A stretch of 44,226 nucleotides of DNA from Dysgonamonadaceae bacterium (GTDB lineage: Bacteria > Bacteroidota > Bacteroidia > Bacteroidales > Dysgonomonadaceae), in assembly GCA_029975415.1 (NCBI GenBank), contig JARKPE010000127.1, positions 1 through 44,226 on the forward strand. The letters are read 5' to 3'. Position numbers and translations under genes: made by a program. Within the stretch, counting starts at the first letter, position 1; each line of letters begins with the position of its first letter. Of this stretch, positions 7,359 to 16,198 are shown one piece after another. Below the pieces are notes generated by a model. It had not been told where the DNA came from. It ran no database searches and was given only the letters and a program-made list of their open reading frames with translations.

Positions 7359-9683
7359 ATGAACAAAATCAATCTATTAACTTTAATGTTTTTTGCAACA
7401 GGATTTTTCTTTTCCTGTTTGGCACAAAAAACTTCGAAACAAGCAAATTATGAAGTGATTCCACTTCCTTCGGAAATTAAGGCAACCCAAGGAAAGTCCT
7501 TTGTATTTTCGTCTTCTACTAAAATCGTATTCCCGAAAGGAAACGACAAGATGAAGAAAAATGCAGAGTTTTTGTCCGAATACCTTCAAACATCCACCGG
7601 GATTAAGCCCATAGTTGCGACCAATGCCGCAAAAAATGCTATCATTTTGTCTCTCGGACTTGAAAACAAGAACCCCGAAGCCTATCAAATTACTGTCAGC
7701 GACAAGGCAATTACCATCAAAGGGGCAAGTGAAGCCGGCGTTTTCTATGGCATTCAAACGCTTCGCAAATCTACTCCAATCGGCGAAAATATGACGGTGG
7801 TTTATCTGGCCGTAACCATCAACGATCAACCTCGATTCGCCTATCGGGGAATGATGCTCGACGTAGCACGCCATTTCGAGCCGGTGGAATTTGTAAAAAC
7901 CTATATCGATATTCTCGCTTTGCATAATATCAACCGGTTTCACTGGCATTTGACAGACGATCAGGGTTGGAGAATCGAAATAAAAAAATATCCCAAACTC
8001 ACGCAAATCGGTTCTGTTCGCAAGCAAACCGTCATCGGCAAAAATACCGGAAAATATGACGGAATCGAACATTCGGGATTTTACACCCAAGAACAAATTA
8101 AGGAAGTCGTAAAATATGCTGCCGATCGCCATATTACGATCATTCCCGAAATAGATCTTCCCGGTCACATGCTTGCTGCGTTGGCAGCTTATCCAGAATT
8201 GGGATGCACCGACGGACCTTATGAGGTAGCATCGACATGGGGCGTTTTTCCCGATGTGCTTTGCCCGGGTAAAGAAGCCACTTTCGAATTTCTGGAAAAT
8301 GTTTTAACCGAAGTCATGGAGTTGTTTCCATCGAAATATATCCACATCGGCGGTGACGAATGTCCAAAAGATCGGTGGGAAAAATGTCCGGATTGTCAAC
8401 GTCGCATCAAAGAATTGGGATTAAAGAACGGGAAACACAAAAAAGAGTTTTATCTGCAAAGTTATGTAACAGCACGTATCGAAAAATTTCTGAATAATCA
8501 CGGACGTAGCATTATCGGTTGGGACGAAATACTCGAAGGCGAGTTGGCTCCCAACGCCACCGTCATGTCCTGGCGCGGAATGGAAGGCGGATTGGAAGCT
8601 GCAAAAATGAATCATGACGTGATCATGTCTCCCAATTCGTATTGCTACTTTGATTATTATCAGACTCAGGATACCCAAAACGAACCTTTCGCTATTGGAG
8701 GCTACGTACCCGTTGAAAAGGTTTACAGCTTCGAACCCGTTCCGGCAGAACTTACACCTGAACAGCAAAAACATATTCTTGGAGCACAGGCAAACTTATG
8801 GACAGAATATATCGCAACACCTGAACATGTAGAATATATGGTGTTGCCTCGCATGGCTGCTTTGAGCGAAGTACAGTGGATGCAGCCCGAAAAAAAGAAT
8901 TTCGATTCGTTCCTGAAAAGGCTTCCGCAACTGCTTGCCCTTTACGACAAATTGGGATACAATTATGCAACACATGTATTTGATATTCAGGCCAAAATGA
9001 CACCGAATTTCGATACCAATTCGCTCGACGTAACACTTTCAACCATCGATCATGCCGACATTTACTATACACTTGACGGATCGAATCCTACAACGTCATC
9101 AACAAAATATACCGGCACAATCTCCATTAAGGATAATGCCGAACTCAAGGCAATTGCCGTTCGCTCTGGGAGTATAAACAGTAAGATGCTGCAGGAAAAA
9201 ATTATTGTGAACACTTCGACTTTCAAGCCGATCAAATTGCTCACGACTCCTGCAAATAATTATTCGTTTACCGGTGCACCTATGCTGGTTGACGGATTGT
9301 TTGGCAACGAAAATTATCGGACAGGAAAGTGGCTTGGCTTTCAGAAAAACGATTTGATAGCTGTAATCGATTTGCTTCACCCGACTTCCATCTCGAAAGC
9401 ACAAATCAGAACGGACGTCGTAACCGGCGACTGGATTTTTGATGCTTCCGAAATTAGCATCGAATCATCGAATGACGGCACTAACTTTACCCTTGTGAAA
9501 TCCGAAAAATATAACGATAGCCATTCCGACAACTATAGCGAAATCGCAACTCATACCTTGCAGTTCGACCCGGTTACAGCCCGTTATTTCAAAATCACCG
9601 TTAAACCCTCTGTTATGCCTGATTGGCATCCCGGAAAGGGAAATCGCGCTTATATATTCGTGGATGAAATTGTTTTGAATTAA
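7359..9683 (+). CDS. Secreted beta-N-acetylhexosaminidase (GH20) with C-terminal accessory domains
   Basis: A 774-residue exported enzyme expected to remove terminal N-acetylglucosamine or N-acetylgalactosamine from glycans in the periplasm or at the surface. An N-terminal signal sequence ends near FFFSCLAQ; the cysteine leaves a weak lipoprotein option. A GH20b-like domain (about 35-150) precedes the catalytic barrel from about 155, with FHWHLTDDQGWRIEI, IPEIDLPGHM and the catalytic Asp-Glu pair at about D333-E334 in HIGGDECPKDRW. After about residue 545 come a chitobiase-type FN3-like segment (YYTLDGSNPTTSS) and a discoidin/F5-8C-like domain ending the protein. A strong terminator follows. 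Confidence 0.95.
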   Translation: MNKINLLTLMFFATGFFFSCLAQKTSKQANYEVIPLPSEIKATQGKSFVFSSSTKIVFPKGNDKMKKNAEFLSEYLQTSTGIKPIVATNAAKNAIILSLGLENKNPEAYQITVSDKAITIKGASEAGVFYGIQTLRKSTPIGENMTVVYLAVTINDQPRFAYRGMMLDVARHFEPVEFVKTYIDILALHNINRFHWHLTDDQGWRIEIKKYPKLTQIGSVRKQTVIGKNTGKYDGIEHSGFYTQEQIKEVVKYAADRHITIIPEIDLPGHMLAALAAYPELGCTDGPYEVASTWGVFPDVLCPGKEATFEFLENVLTEVMELFPSKYIHIGGDECPKDRWEKCPDCQRRIKELGLKNGKHKKEFYLQSYVTARIEKFLNNHGRSIIGWDEILEGELAPNATVMSWRGMEGGLEAAKMNHDVIMSPNSYCYFDYYQTQDTQNEPFAIGGYVPVEKVYSFEPVPAELTPEQQKHILGAQANLWTEYIATPEHVEYMVLPRMAALSEVQWMQPEKKNFDSFLKRLPQLLALYDKLGYNYATHVFDIQAKMTPNFDTNSLDVTLSTIDHADIYYTLDGSNPTTSSTKYTGTISIKDNAELKAIAVRSGSINSKMLQEKIIVNTSTFKPIKLLTTPANNYSFTGAPMLVDGLFGNENYRTGKWLGFQKNDLIAVIDLLHPTSISKAQIRTDVVTGDWIFDASEISIESSNDGTNFTLVKSEKYNDSHSDNYSEIATHTLQFDPVTARYFKITVKPSVMPDWHPGKGNRAYIFVDEIVLN

Positions 9684-9711
9684 ACCGATAGATATACGTA
9701 AATAAATTGGG

Positions 9712-9746
9712 GAAAGCTGCCAAGTGATTGGCGGCTTTCTTTTTTC
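9712..9746 (+). terminator. Rho-independent terminator after the GH20 gene
   Basis: GAAAGCTGCCAA, loop GTGA, TTGGCGGCTTTC, then six Ts: a 12-bp stem with one G-U pair. Confidence 0.85.
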
Positions 9747-9765
9747 CCCGACAGATCATCCTCCT

Positions 9766-10005
9766 TTATACTTCCGTTTTTTTTGGTTTGTTGACAAACA
9801 AATGATATGCCTGCACCAGACAAACCGCAGTATTTGAAATAATAATTGGCCATGCCCATCCGAGCAGTATGCCGTAAACGACAAAGAACAGACAAGCCAC
9901 CAAATTTATCATTCTTACAGCTGTTAACTTCTTCGGCAAAAAGGAAATTACCAGTAATGTCATGGCAAGATAGCCTGTAACATCGCACCAAAATTGAATG
10001 TCCAT
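9766..10005 (-). CDS. Small YgjV-like inner membrane protein
   Basis: A 79-residue protein with about three hydrophobic helices: VTGYLAMTLLVISFLP, MINLVACLFFVVYGILLG and a third starting at WPIIISNTAVCLVQAYH. The pattern (three helices, a basic turn LPKKLTAVRM, a C-terminal KPKK tail) resembles the bacterial YgjV family and half-size SemiSWEET-like proteins. Function is unknown. It runs opposite to its neighbours and stands alone. The 117-residue ORF in the overlapping frame has no comparable pattern and is taken as a shadow. Confidence 0.7.
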   Translation of the reverse strand: MDIQFWCDVTGYLAMTLLVISFLPKKLTAVRMINLVACLFFVVYGILLGWAWPIIISNTAVCLVQAYHLFVNKPKKTEV

Positions 10006-10512
10006 TTCGATAATGTATTAAATTTGCCTGCAAGGTAGCACCTTTTCAAAAATATTGCCATTCGTTTTTAGCATAAAAATATCAAATCATCACATGACAG
10101 ACATTTTTGCACTTTTCCTAAGCGGTAATTAATCGACTATGCTTGGGACGGGATAAAAAAACAATAATGTCCCAAATAATTCCGACTTCTGGTATTTACA
10201 AAAAAAATGATTAACTCTTTTTTAATATAAATTCATGTTTTTTTGACTGCGTCATTAACTATTTCATCCATGTTTTTTCGGAGGGGTTTCCGTCGTATTT
10301 GCTCCATACCTTCCTCGTACTTGGTTCGAATGAATCCCAAACCATATTTTAGCACTTTTTATGACAACAAAAAAAAAGATTCTTTAACATTATGCGAAAG
10401 CTATATCTTTCTTTATTGCCACAAACCGCAGTCTTGTTTTGAAAATATCGGCGAAAAAATTGAAGAATTATTTTTGCAACGAATACAACCGACAATTTTA
10501 AAAAATTTTTTC
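10006..10512. other. Gene-poor AT-rich interval before the cobalamin riboswitch
   Basis: About 500 bases with no supportable gene. It is AT-rich with several poly-T and poly-A runs. A 40-codon minus-strand frame at 10233-10355 (GTG start) has no recognisable similarity and is not called. Confidence 0.6.
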
Positions 10513-10520
10513 TATCTTTG
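10513..10520 (+). promoter_or_regulatory. -7 element of the btuB operon
   Basis: TATCTTTG fits the TAnnTTTG consensus and lies just upstream of the riboswitch. No good TTTG is found 19-21 bases upstream, so only the -7 box is supported. Confidence 0.6.
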
Positions 10521-10534
10521 CCTCCGAATTGTTG

Positions 10535-10765
10535 GTGTTACACATTTCAAATTCATCTTCGAAATGTGTAATGAAAAGGGAATCAGGTGAAAATCCTGAA
10601 CAGACCCGCTGCTGTAAGCTCCGCTTACGTGTTGAACATTACTCTTTGCCACTAATCGGCTTTAGATTTCGTCTCGGGCGATATCAAATAAGATTGGGAA
10701 GGCGTTCAAATCACGGGAGCAAGTCAGAAGACCTGCCACAATTTCATCAAGTTGTATAGCTTTCG
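10535..10765 (+). ncRNA. Cobalamin riboswitch
   Basis: The conserved blocks of the adenosylcobalamin riboswitch are all present in order: GGGAATCAGGTGAAAATCC, ACAGACCCGCTGCTGTAA, GCCACT, GGGAAGGC and GCAAGTCAGAAGACCTGCC. It lies in the leader of btuB, so expression is expected to fall when intracellular B12 is high. No T-run terminator follows, but a hairpin ACCGAA / TTCGGT (10831-10850) ends four bases before the btuB ATG, which suits control of translation start. End coordinates are approximate. Confidence 0.96.
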
Positions 10766-10830
10766 GGGAATAAAGCTTGAAAACGACTCGCGAACTTTTT
10801 TATTTGCGCGCCTCATTTTCAGTATGCTTT

Positions 10831-10850
10831 ACCGAAATAAAAAATTCGGT
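10831..10850 (+). promoter_or_regulatory. Hairpin just upstream of the btuB start codon
   Basis: ACCGAA, loop ATAAAAAA, TTCGGT, ending four bases before ATG 10855. It may be the expression platform of the cobalamin riboswitch (inference). Confidence 0.45.
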
Positions 10851-10854
10851 ACAG

Positions 10855-12876
10855 ATGAAATTTTACAAAAAGGTATCTATTGTGGGCTTATCGATGTCCG
10901 TGATCGGTGCAAATCTTGCGGCACAAAACGTAGCCGACAGTCTGCACCAACTTCCGGAAGTGGTGGTTACGGAAAAATATAACGATCGCGAAATTCGATC
11001 GACGGCTCCATTGCAAATCCTAACCAAACAAACCCTCCAGAATCTGAACGTGTTGCAGGTGTCGGATGCTGTCAAATTTTTCTCAGGAGTCTATGTTAAG
11101 GATTACGGAGGAATAGGCGGTTTGAAAACTGTCTCCGTGCGCAGTTTGGGATCGGCACACACGTCGGTGAGTTATAACGGAATTCCCTTGTCCGATGCAC
11201 AAACCGGCCAAATCGACATCGGCAAATTTTCGCTCGATAATGTTGAAGCACTTTCCCTCAGTTTGGGTCAAAACGATCAGATTTTTATGCCGGCACGCTT
11301 GTTTGCTTCTGCCTCTGCCCTCGATATTCGTACTACTGTACCTTCCTTCGAAAACAACAGACAATTTTCCGGTAAAGCTTCTCTTAAGGCGGGTTCATTC
11401 GGATTATTCAATCCCGCATTCTACCTCGCTAAACATTTTTCAAATCGGTTAGTGGCAACTGTTAACGGCGAATGGCTTTCCGCTAACGGCAAATATCCTT
11501 ATCTCCTCCGATACGGAAATGCAAAAGGAGACAGTACTTCATGGGAAGAAAGAAAAAATACGGACGTGCAAAATTTCCGTCTCGAAAGTGCAGTATTCGG
11601 AAAAATATCAGAAAAATCGTCTGCCGACATCAGGCTCTATTATTATCAGTCGGATCGTGGGCTTCCGGGCGCAACCATCTTCTACAACACCAATGGTTTT
11701 TCTAAACAGAGACTCGACGAAAACACATTTTTCGTGCAGGCACATTACGAGAACACGCTTTCGCAGCAATGGACCATCCAAGCCAACGCCAAATATAATC
11801 GGGGATATGTGCATTATCTCGATCCGACATATCTGGGATCGGAAGGTAAATTGGAAAACAAATACACACAAAAAGAACAGTACGGATCGTTTGCTGCATT
11901 GTTCAAGGCATTTCAACATCTTTCCTTTTCGACGTCTTCCGATCTTACCCGACAAACGCTCGATGCCAGTTTATATAACTTTGCATACCCTACCCGTCTG
12001 ACTTTGCAAAGTGTAATTGCCGCAAAATACGTTTCAGATCGCATTCTTACCACTTCGAGCCTCCTTTTCACACAAACGTTCGAATCGGTGAAAGTAGGTA
12101 AACCTGCTGACAATCAAAGCCGATTGTCACCTTATGTCGGCGTTTCTGTGAAACCGTTCGAGAACCACGATTTTCGTTTGCGCGCATTCTACAAAAATAT
12201 TTTCCGAATGCCGACTTTCAACGACTTGTATTACACGGCCATCGGTAAGCGATCATTGAAACCGGAAGATGCAGATCAGTTTAATCTGGGGGCAACGTAT
12301 AGGACTTCCTTCGGAAACATCGTACCACTTCTGACATTCACCGCGAATGGTTTTCGCAACAATGTAAAAAACAAAATCGTGGCATATCCGGTGAAAAATG
12401 TTTTTGAATGGTCGATGATGAATTACGGAAAAGTAGAAATATCGGGACTTGATCTCTCAATGCAAACAATCGTTCGTTTTTCGGAGAAAATCGGATTGCT
12501 TGCCGGCAGCAATTATACTTATCAAAAGGCGTTGAACATGACCGATCCCAAATCGTCGGCGTACAAACATCAACTTCCTTATACGCCCCGACATTCAGGT
12601 GGCGCGTATGCTACACTGCAAACGACTCAGTTCGATTTGTCCTATTCGTTATTGTGGTCGGGAATTCAGTATGCCGGTGCACAAAATGTTGAACAGAATA
12701 AAGTATCGGGATACACCGATCACAGCATTTCGATTTCAAAAGAAAAGAAAACCCGATTAGGGGACATGCGACTGAGTGTGGAAGCACTCAATATCGGTAA
12801 TAAAAACTACGAGATCGTCCGCTATTTTCCGATGCCGGGACGCTCTTTCAGAGGAACATTATCCATTAACTTTTAA
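10855..12876 (+). CDS. btuB: TonB-dependent vitamin B12 receptor (BtuB-like)
   Basis: A 673-residue outer-membrane TonB-dependent transporter. A signal peptide of about 24 residues ends at NLAAQ; a TonB box-like EVVVTEKY follows near residue 35; the plug domain (about 50-150) includes VKDYGGIGGLKTVSVRSLG and HTSVSYNGIPLSDAQTGQID; the rest is beta-barrel ending in an aromatic residue (TLSINF). The role as corrinoid receptor is assigned from the riboswitch upstream and the BtuG-like lipoprotein downstream. The ORF track begins at 10777, but the signal peptide and leader structure favour ATG 10855. Energy would come from TonB-ExbBD, not encoded here. Confidence 0.92.
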   Translation: MKFYKKVSIVGLSMSVIGANLAAQNVADSLHQLPEVVVTEKYNDREIRSTAPLQILTKQTLQNLNVLQVSDAVKFFSGVYVKDYGGIGGLKTVSVRSLGSAHTSVSYNGIPLSDAQTGQIDIGKFSLDNVEALSLSLGQNDQIFMPARLFASASALDIRTTVPSFENNRQFSGKASLKAGSFGLFNPAFYLAKHFSNRLVATVNGEWLSANGKYPYLLRYGNAKGDSTSWEERKNTDVQNFRLESAVFGKISEKSSADIRLYYYQSDRGLPGATIFYNTNGFSKQRLDENTFFVQAHYENTLSQQWTIQANAKYNRGYVHYLDPTYLGSEGKLENKYTQKEQYGSFAALFKAFQHLSFSTSSDLTRQTLDASLYNFAYPTRLTLQSVIAAKYVSDRILTTSSLLFTQTFESVKVGKPADNQSRLSPYVGVSVKPFENHDFRLRAFYKNIFRMPTFNDLYYTAIGKRSLKPEDADQFNLGATYRTSFGNIVPLLTFTANGFRNNVKNKIVAYPVKNVFEWSMMNYGKVEISGLDLSMQTIVRFSEKIGLLAGSNYTYQKALNMTDPKSSAYKHQLPYTPRHSGGAYATLQTTQFDLSYSLLWSGIQYAGAQNVEQNKVSGYTDHSISISKEKKTRLGDMRLSVEALNIGNKNYEIVRYFPMPGRSFRGTLSINF

Positions 12877-12895
12877 ACTATAAAATTATCTTAAA

Positions 12896-13972
12896 ATGAA
12901 AAAGGATTTGTATTTACTACTCTTGTTTTTGGCAGCATTATTTGCTGCGTGTGACGACACCGACAAAATCGTTGATCCTACTGAAGTGCCACCTTCGCAA
13001 ACCAATAAACTAATGATTCTTTGTGAAGGCAGTTTCAATGGCAACAACAGCACACTGGCTTACTATGATTTATCGACTAAAAAAATTGACCACGATTTTT
13101 TCAAAACCGTCAACGGTCGCGGACTGGGCGATACGGCCAACGATATACTGAAATATGGCTCGAAAATATATGTCGTTGTCAACGTATCCGGTTCAGTTGA
13201 AGTGTTGGACGCCAAATCGGGTAAATCGCTCAAAAGCATCGATATGAAAACATCCTCAGGCACATCAAAACAACCGCGCTATGCCGCCGCTTACGGTGGA
13301 AAGGTATATGTAACTTCTTTCGATGATACGGTTACCCGTATCGATACCGTTACCCTCGCTATAGATGGTTCGGTGAAGGTAGGTCGTGATCCCGAAGGAA
13401 TCTGCATAAAAAACAACAAAATCTATGTAGCAAATTCCGGCGGACTCGATTATGCCACAGGAAATTATGATACAACTGTCTCCGTCATTGGCCTGCAGAA
13501 CTTCACGGTGGACAAAACCATTGAAGTGGGCACGAATCCTTATCAAGTTTTCGCTGACAGCGAAGGAGATATCTATGTAACCACACGCGGAAACTATGCC
13601 GATATTGCACCTTCATTCAAAAAAATCAGTCCCAATTACGAGGTAACCACCATCAATAATGTGCAGGCTTCAGAATTTACCATCGTCAACGACAAGGCCT
13701 ATATTCTATATAATGAATGGGGAAATCCAAGCACAATAAAGGTGTTCGACTGCATCACCGAGAAAGTTGTGACAGAAAATTTCGTAACGGATGGAACCGC
13801 CATTCCCAACGGATATAAAATATCGGCCGACGCATACAGTGGAGAAGTGTATGTAACGACTTCCGACTATTTTACTTTTGGAAATGTATTTTGCTTCGAT
13901 AAAAACGGGAAACTCAATTTCGAGCTGTCCGGTGTTGGATTAAGTCCCAACAAAGTAATTTTTCTCAATTAG
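12896..13972 (+). CDS. btuG: BtuG-like surface lipoprotein (YncE-type beta-propeller)
   Basis: A 358-residue lipoprotein: a hydrophobic leader ends in LFAACDD, giving an acylated cysteine at residue 19. The mature part repeats short beta-propeller blades such as GKVYVTSFDDTVTRID, KIYVANSGGLDYATG and GDIYVTTRGNYAD. BtuG of gut Bacteroides is a seven-bladed propeller that binds B12 extremely tightly at the cell surface and hands it to BtuB. This gene sits 19 nt downstream of btuB under the cobalamin riboswitch, so the same job is inferred. A terminator follows. The alternative is a general YncE-like protein. Confidence 0.87.
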   Translation: MKKDLYLLLLFLAALFAACDDTDKIVDPTEVPPSQTNKLMILCEGSFNGNNSTLAYYDLSTKKIDHDFFKTVNGRGLGDTANDILKYGSKIYVVVNVSGSVEVLDAKSGKSLKSIDMKTSSGTSKQPRYAAAYGGKVYVTSFDDTVTRIDTVTLAIDGSVKVGRDPEGICIKNNKIYVANSGGLDYATGNYDTTVSVIGLQNFTVDKTIEVGTNPYQVFADSEGDIYVTTRGNYADIAPSFKKISPNYEVTTINNVQASEFTIVNDKAYILYNEWGNPSTIKVFDCITEKVVTENFVTDGTAIPNGYKISADAYSGEVYVTTSDYFTFGNVFCFDKNGKLNFELSGVGLSPNKVIFLN

Positions 13973-14045
13973 ATTCCATAAACGCTAAATGCAGAAAACA
14001 CTCTCAATCTCTCTGCATCTCTACTTTTAGTTATTATATTGGGAA

Positions 14046-14088
14046 GAAAGGCATAACCGCCCAAAAAGCGGAAGTGCCTTTCGTTTTT
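14046..14088 (+). terminator. Terminator after btuG
   Basis: GAAAGGCA-TAA-CCGC pairs with GCGG-AAG-TGCCTTTC across a short loop and is followed by GTTTTTG. The stem has an internal bulge. Confidence 0.75.
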
Positions 14089-14252
14089 GCCAAAAAACTT
14101 AATTTTATCCGATTTGTGTGATACCACCCCATAGCCCTGAAAAACGTTGAACGAAAATTACATGATTATACCAACATTCACAAAGTTTTTTTGCATCTTT
14201 GTATGATTTGTTTGAATAGCATTCATGTTTTGAATTCTCATATATCATTCGG

Positions 14253-14561
14253 ATGATTGTTTACAATACCACATTTCAGGTTGACACCGATATTCAAGAA
14301 GAATTTGTGGAATACCTGTTGCAAAAGTTTATCCCCGCCTGCACAAAAAGCGGATTGCTTACTTCTCCTCGACTTGCGCGAGTATTCGGGACTGACGAAG
14401 ATGAAGGAATCTCGTTCGCGATCGAGTTCACGGCGAAAGATTTGTTTACGCTCGAAAAATGGAACAATGAAGAGAGTTATTCGGTTCATGCTCCGCTCAT
14501 CGAAAAATTCAGAGAGAAAATTGCAGGATTTTCCACCATTTTGCAAACCATCGAATACTAA
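14253..14561 (+). CDS. DUF4286 family protein
   Basis: A 102-residue protein of the DUF4286 family, seen next to ruvC in related genomes as I recall. It starts [11 protein letters not shown] and has a ferredoxin-like alternation of strands and helices ([20 protein letters not shown], then [18 protein letters not shown]). No catalytic residues are evident and the function is unknown. One base separates its TAA stop from the ruvC ATG, which means tight translational coupling. The overlapping frame in the ORF track (start 14257) is a 5' extension of ruvC, not a separate gene. Confidence 0.85.
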   Translation: MIVYNTTFQVDTDIQEEFVEYLLQKFIPACTKSGLLTSPRLARVFGTDEDEGISFAIEFTAKDLFTLEKWNNEESYSVHAPLIEKFREKIAGFSTILQTIEY

Positions 14562-14562
14562 T

Positions 14563-15129
14563 ATGCACAACGAACGAATTATTATGGGAATCGATCCCGG
14601 AACTCAGGTGATGGGATATGGCATTCTGCGAATCGTTGACAACAAACCGTCCCTCGAAGCTATGGGCATCATGCAATTAGGCAAGTACGAAGATCATTAT
14701 CTGAAACTTGCTAAAATTTATGCACGTGTAATCAGCCTTATCGAAGAATACCTTCCGGATGAACTTGCCATCGAATCGCCATTTTTTGGCAAAAATGTAC
14801 AAAGTATGCTCAAACTCGGTCGGGCGCAAGGCGTAGCAATGGCTGCAGCCATTTCGAGAGATATTCCTATTTACGAATACGCACCTTTGAAGATTAAAAT
14901 GGCTATTACCGGCAACGGACGCGCAGCCAAGGAACAAGTGGCCTACATGCTTCAACAAATCCTGCGTATTCCCGACGAAAACATGTTGCCACAACTCGAT
15001 GCTACCGACGGATTGGCTGCAGCACTTTGCCACTTTTATCAATCGAGCGTCGGAAACGCCAAATCCGAATATAAAAACTGGAAAGACTTTGCCGAGAAAA
15101 ATACTTCACGCATAAAAAAAGGACGATAA
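14563..15129 (+). CDS. ruvC: Holliday junction endodeoxyribonuclease RuvC
   Basis: A 188-residue resolvase that cuts Holliday junctions made by RuvAB during recombination repair. The catalytic acids are visible: Asp in [13 protein letters not shown], Glu in [12 protein letters not shown], and the C-terminal cluster in [13 protein letters not shown]. The start is set at ATG 14563 rather than the track's 14257, because the family begins two or three residues before the IMGIDPG strand. Coupled to the DUF4286 gene upstream. Confidence 0.97.
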   Translation: MHNERIIMGIDPGTQVMGYGILRIVDNKPSLEAMGIMQLGKYEDHYLKLAKIYARVISLIEEYLPDELAIESPFFGKNVQSMLKLGRAQGVAMAAAISRDIPIYEYAPLKIKMAITGNGRAAKEQVAYMLQQILRIPDENMLPQLDATDGLAAALCHFYQSSVGNAKSEYKNWKDFAEKNTSRIKKGR

Positions 15130-15167
15130 ATTTTCAATCTTTCGTGTGATGATTTAACAAAACTTTT

Positions 15168-15175
15168 TATCTTTG
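15168..15175 (+). promoter_or_regulatory. -7 element directly before the HU/SPOR gene
   Basis: TATCTTTG ends five bases before ATG 15180. With the usual start site a few bases after the -7 box, the transcript would begin at or next to the A of ATG. Confidence 0.6.
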
Positions 15176-15179
15176 CCTT

Positions 15180-16157
15180 ATGAATGAGCTTGTTTCACAT
15201 ATCGAATTTCTGTTACACTCACACCTGTGTGTCATTGTTCCACACTTTGGCGGATTCGTACTCAATTGTATCCCGGCTCGAAAAATAGGTTTAGCCTCTT
15301 TTGCACCTCCTGAATATGAGTTACTCTTCAATCAGGAACTCACGCATAACGACGGTCTGTTGACCGAATCATTTATGCGAATGCATGATATTTCATTCGA
15401 AGAAGCTAATTTACTCATCAAAAAACAGGTAGATGAACTGAAAATATCTTTATCGTCCGGCGAATCGCTATTTTTTGGTGATTTGGGTAGTTTTCGGATC
15501 AACGATGAAGGACATTATGTATTCACCCCCAATAAATTTATACGTCCCGAATATTTTGGGTTATCACAAGTTTCGTTGAAGCCAATCATTGAGATGCAAC
15601 CGTCTGCACCGAGTGGACGGAAGGGAACACGCAGCAAACAACCAACCATTCGGCACATAAGCATTGCAAGTGCTATTGCGACTGTGATAGCTGCTATTAT
15701 CTTTTTGATAACGTCTTTCGATAAAAATATTCCTACATCCCAAAGTGCAAATATTTTGTCGGAAAGTGTACTTTTTATGAACAATTCGGCGAAAACCTTC
15801 GGCGAACCTGTCTCCCAACCTGTTTCGAGAAACCAAAATTCGACATCTTCCTTATCCAATACCAAGCCTCACACCACAGAATCATCTGCAGACCAAGAAT
15901 CGACTTCACAAGTGAAGCCTGAAACAAAGTATTATATCGTTTTGGGTGTTTACGAACTTCGTTCAGGTGCTGAATTTACCGAACAAACATTGAGGGCTGA
16001 AGGATTTTCTGAAGTGTATTGGCTGGAAAGACCCGGCCGAATCGATTTATACACAGCGGTCTTCACGGATCGAAGGGAAGCAGAAAATTATTTGAAAACG
16101 CTACACAAAGAATATCCCAACCATTCCGATGCTTGGATTATGAAACGTACACACTAA
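15180..16157 (+). CDS. HU-like domain and SPOR domain membrane protein
   Basis: A 325-residue protein. The first 130 residues (MNELVSHIEFLLHSHLCVIVPHFGGFVLN onward) match the HU-like (CCDC81-type) domain found in Bacteroidota. A single membrane helix follows at about 159-180 (IATVIAAIIFLITSF), then a Ser/Thr-rich linker. The C-terminus (about 245-322; YYIVLGVYELRSGAEF) is a SPOR-type domain, a fold that binds denuded peptidoglycan at division sites. A link to division or nucleoid-envelope positioning is inferred. The -7 box only five bases upstream suggests a leaderless mRNA. Confidence 0.85.
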   Translation: MNELVSHIEFLLHSHLCVIVPHFGGFVLNCIPARKIGLASFAPPEYELLFNQELTHNDGLLTESFMRMHDISFEEANLLIKKQVDELKISLSSGESLFFGDLGSFRINDEGHYVFTPNKFIRPEYFGLSQVSLKPIIEMQPSAPSGRKGTRSKQPTIRHISIASAIATVIAAIIFLITSFDKNIPTSQSANILSESVLFMNNSAKTFGEPVSQPVSRNQNSTSSLSNTKPHTTESSADQESTSQVKPETKYYIVLGVYELRSGAEFTEQTLRAEGFSEVYWLERPGRIDLYTAVFTDRREAENYLKTLHKEYPNHSDAWIMKRTH

Positions 16158-16198
16158 TATTGAATGTGAATTCGTTCCACTTTTCTGAGCTTATTTTT

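Noticed and set aside
9680-10033. 117-residue minus-strand ORF overlapping the YgjV-like gene
   Set aside because: It overlaps in another frame; the 79-residue frame has the regular membrane pattern and normal composition.
10233-10355. Minus-strand 40-codon frame (GTG start) containing MEQIRRKPLRKNMDEIVNDAVKKT
   Set aside because: No recognisable family, no promoter, within an AT-rich gene-poor stretch; length is compatible with chance.
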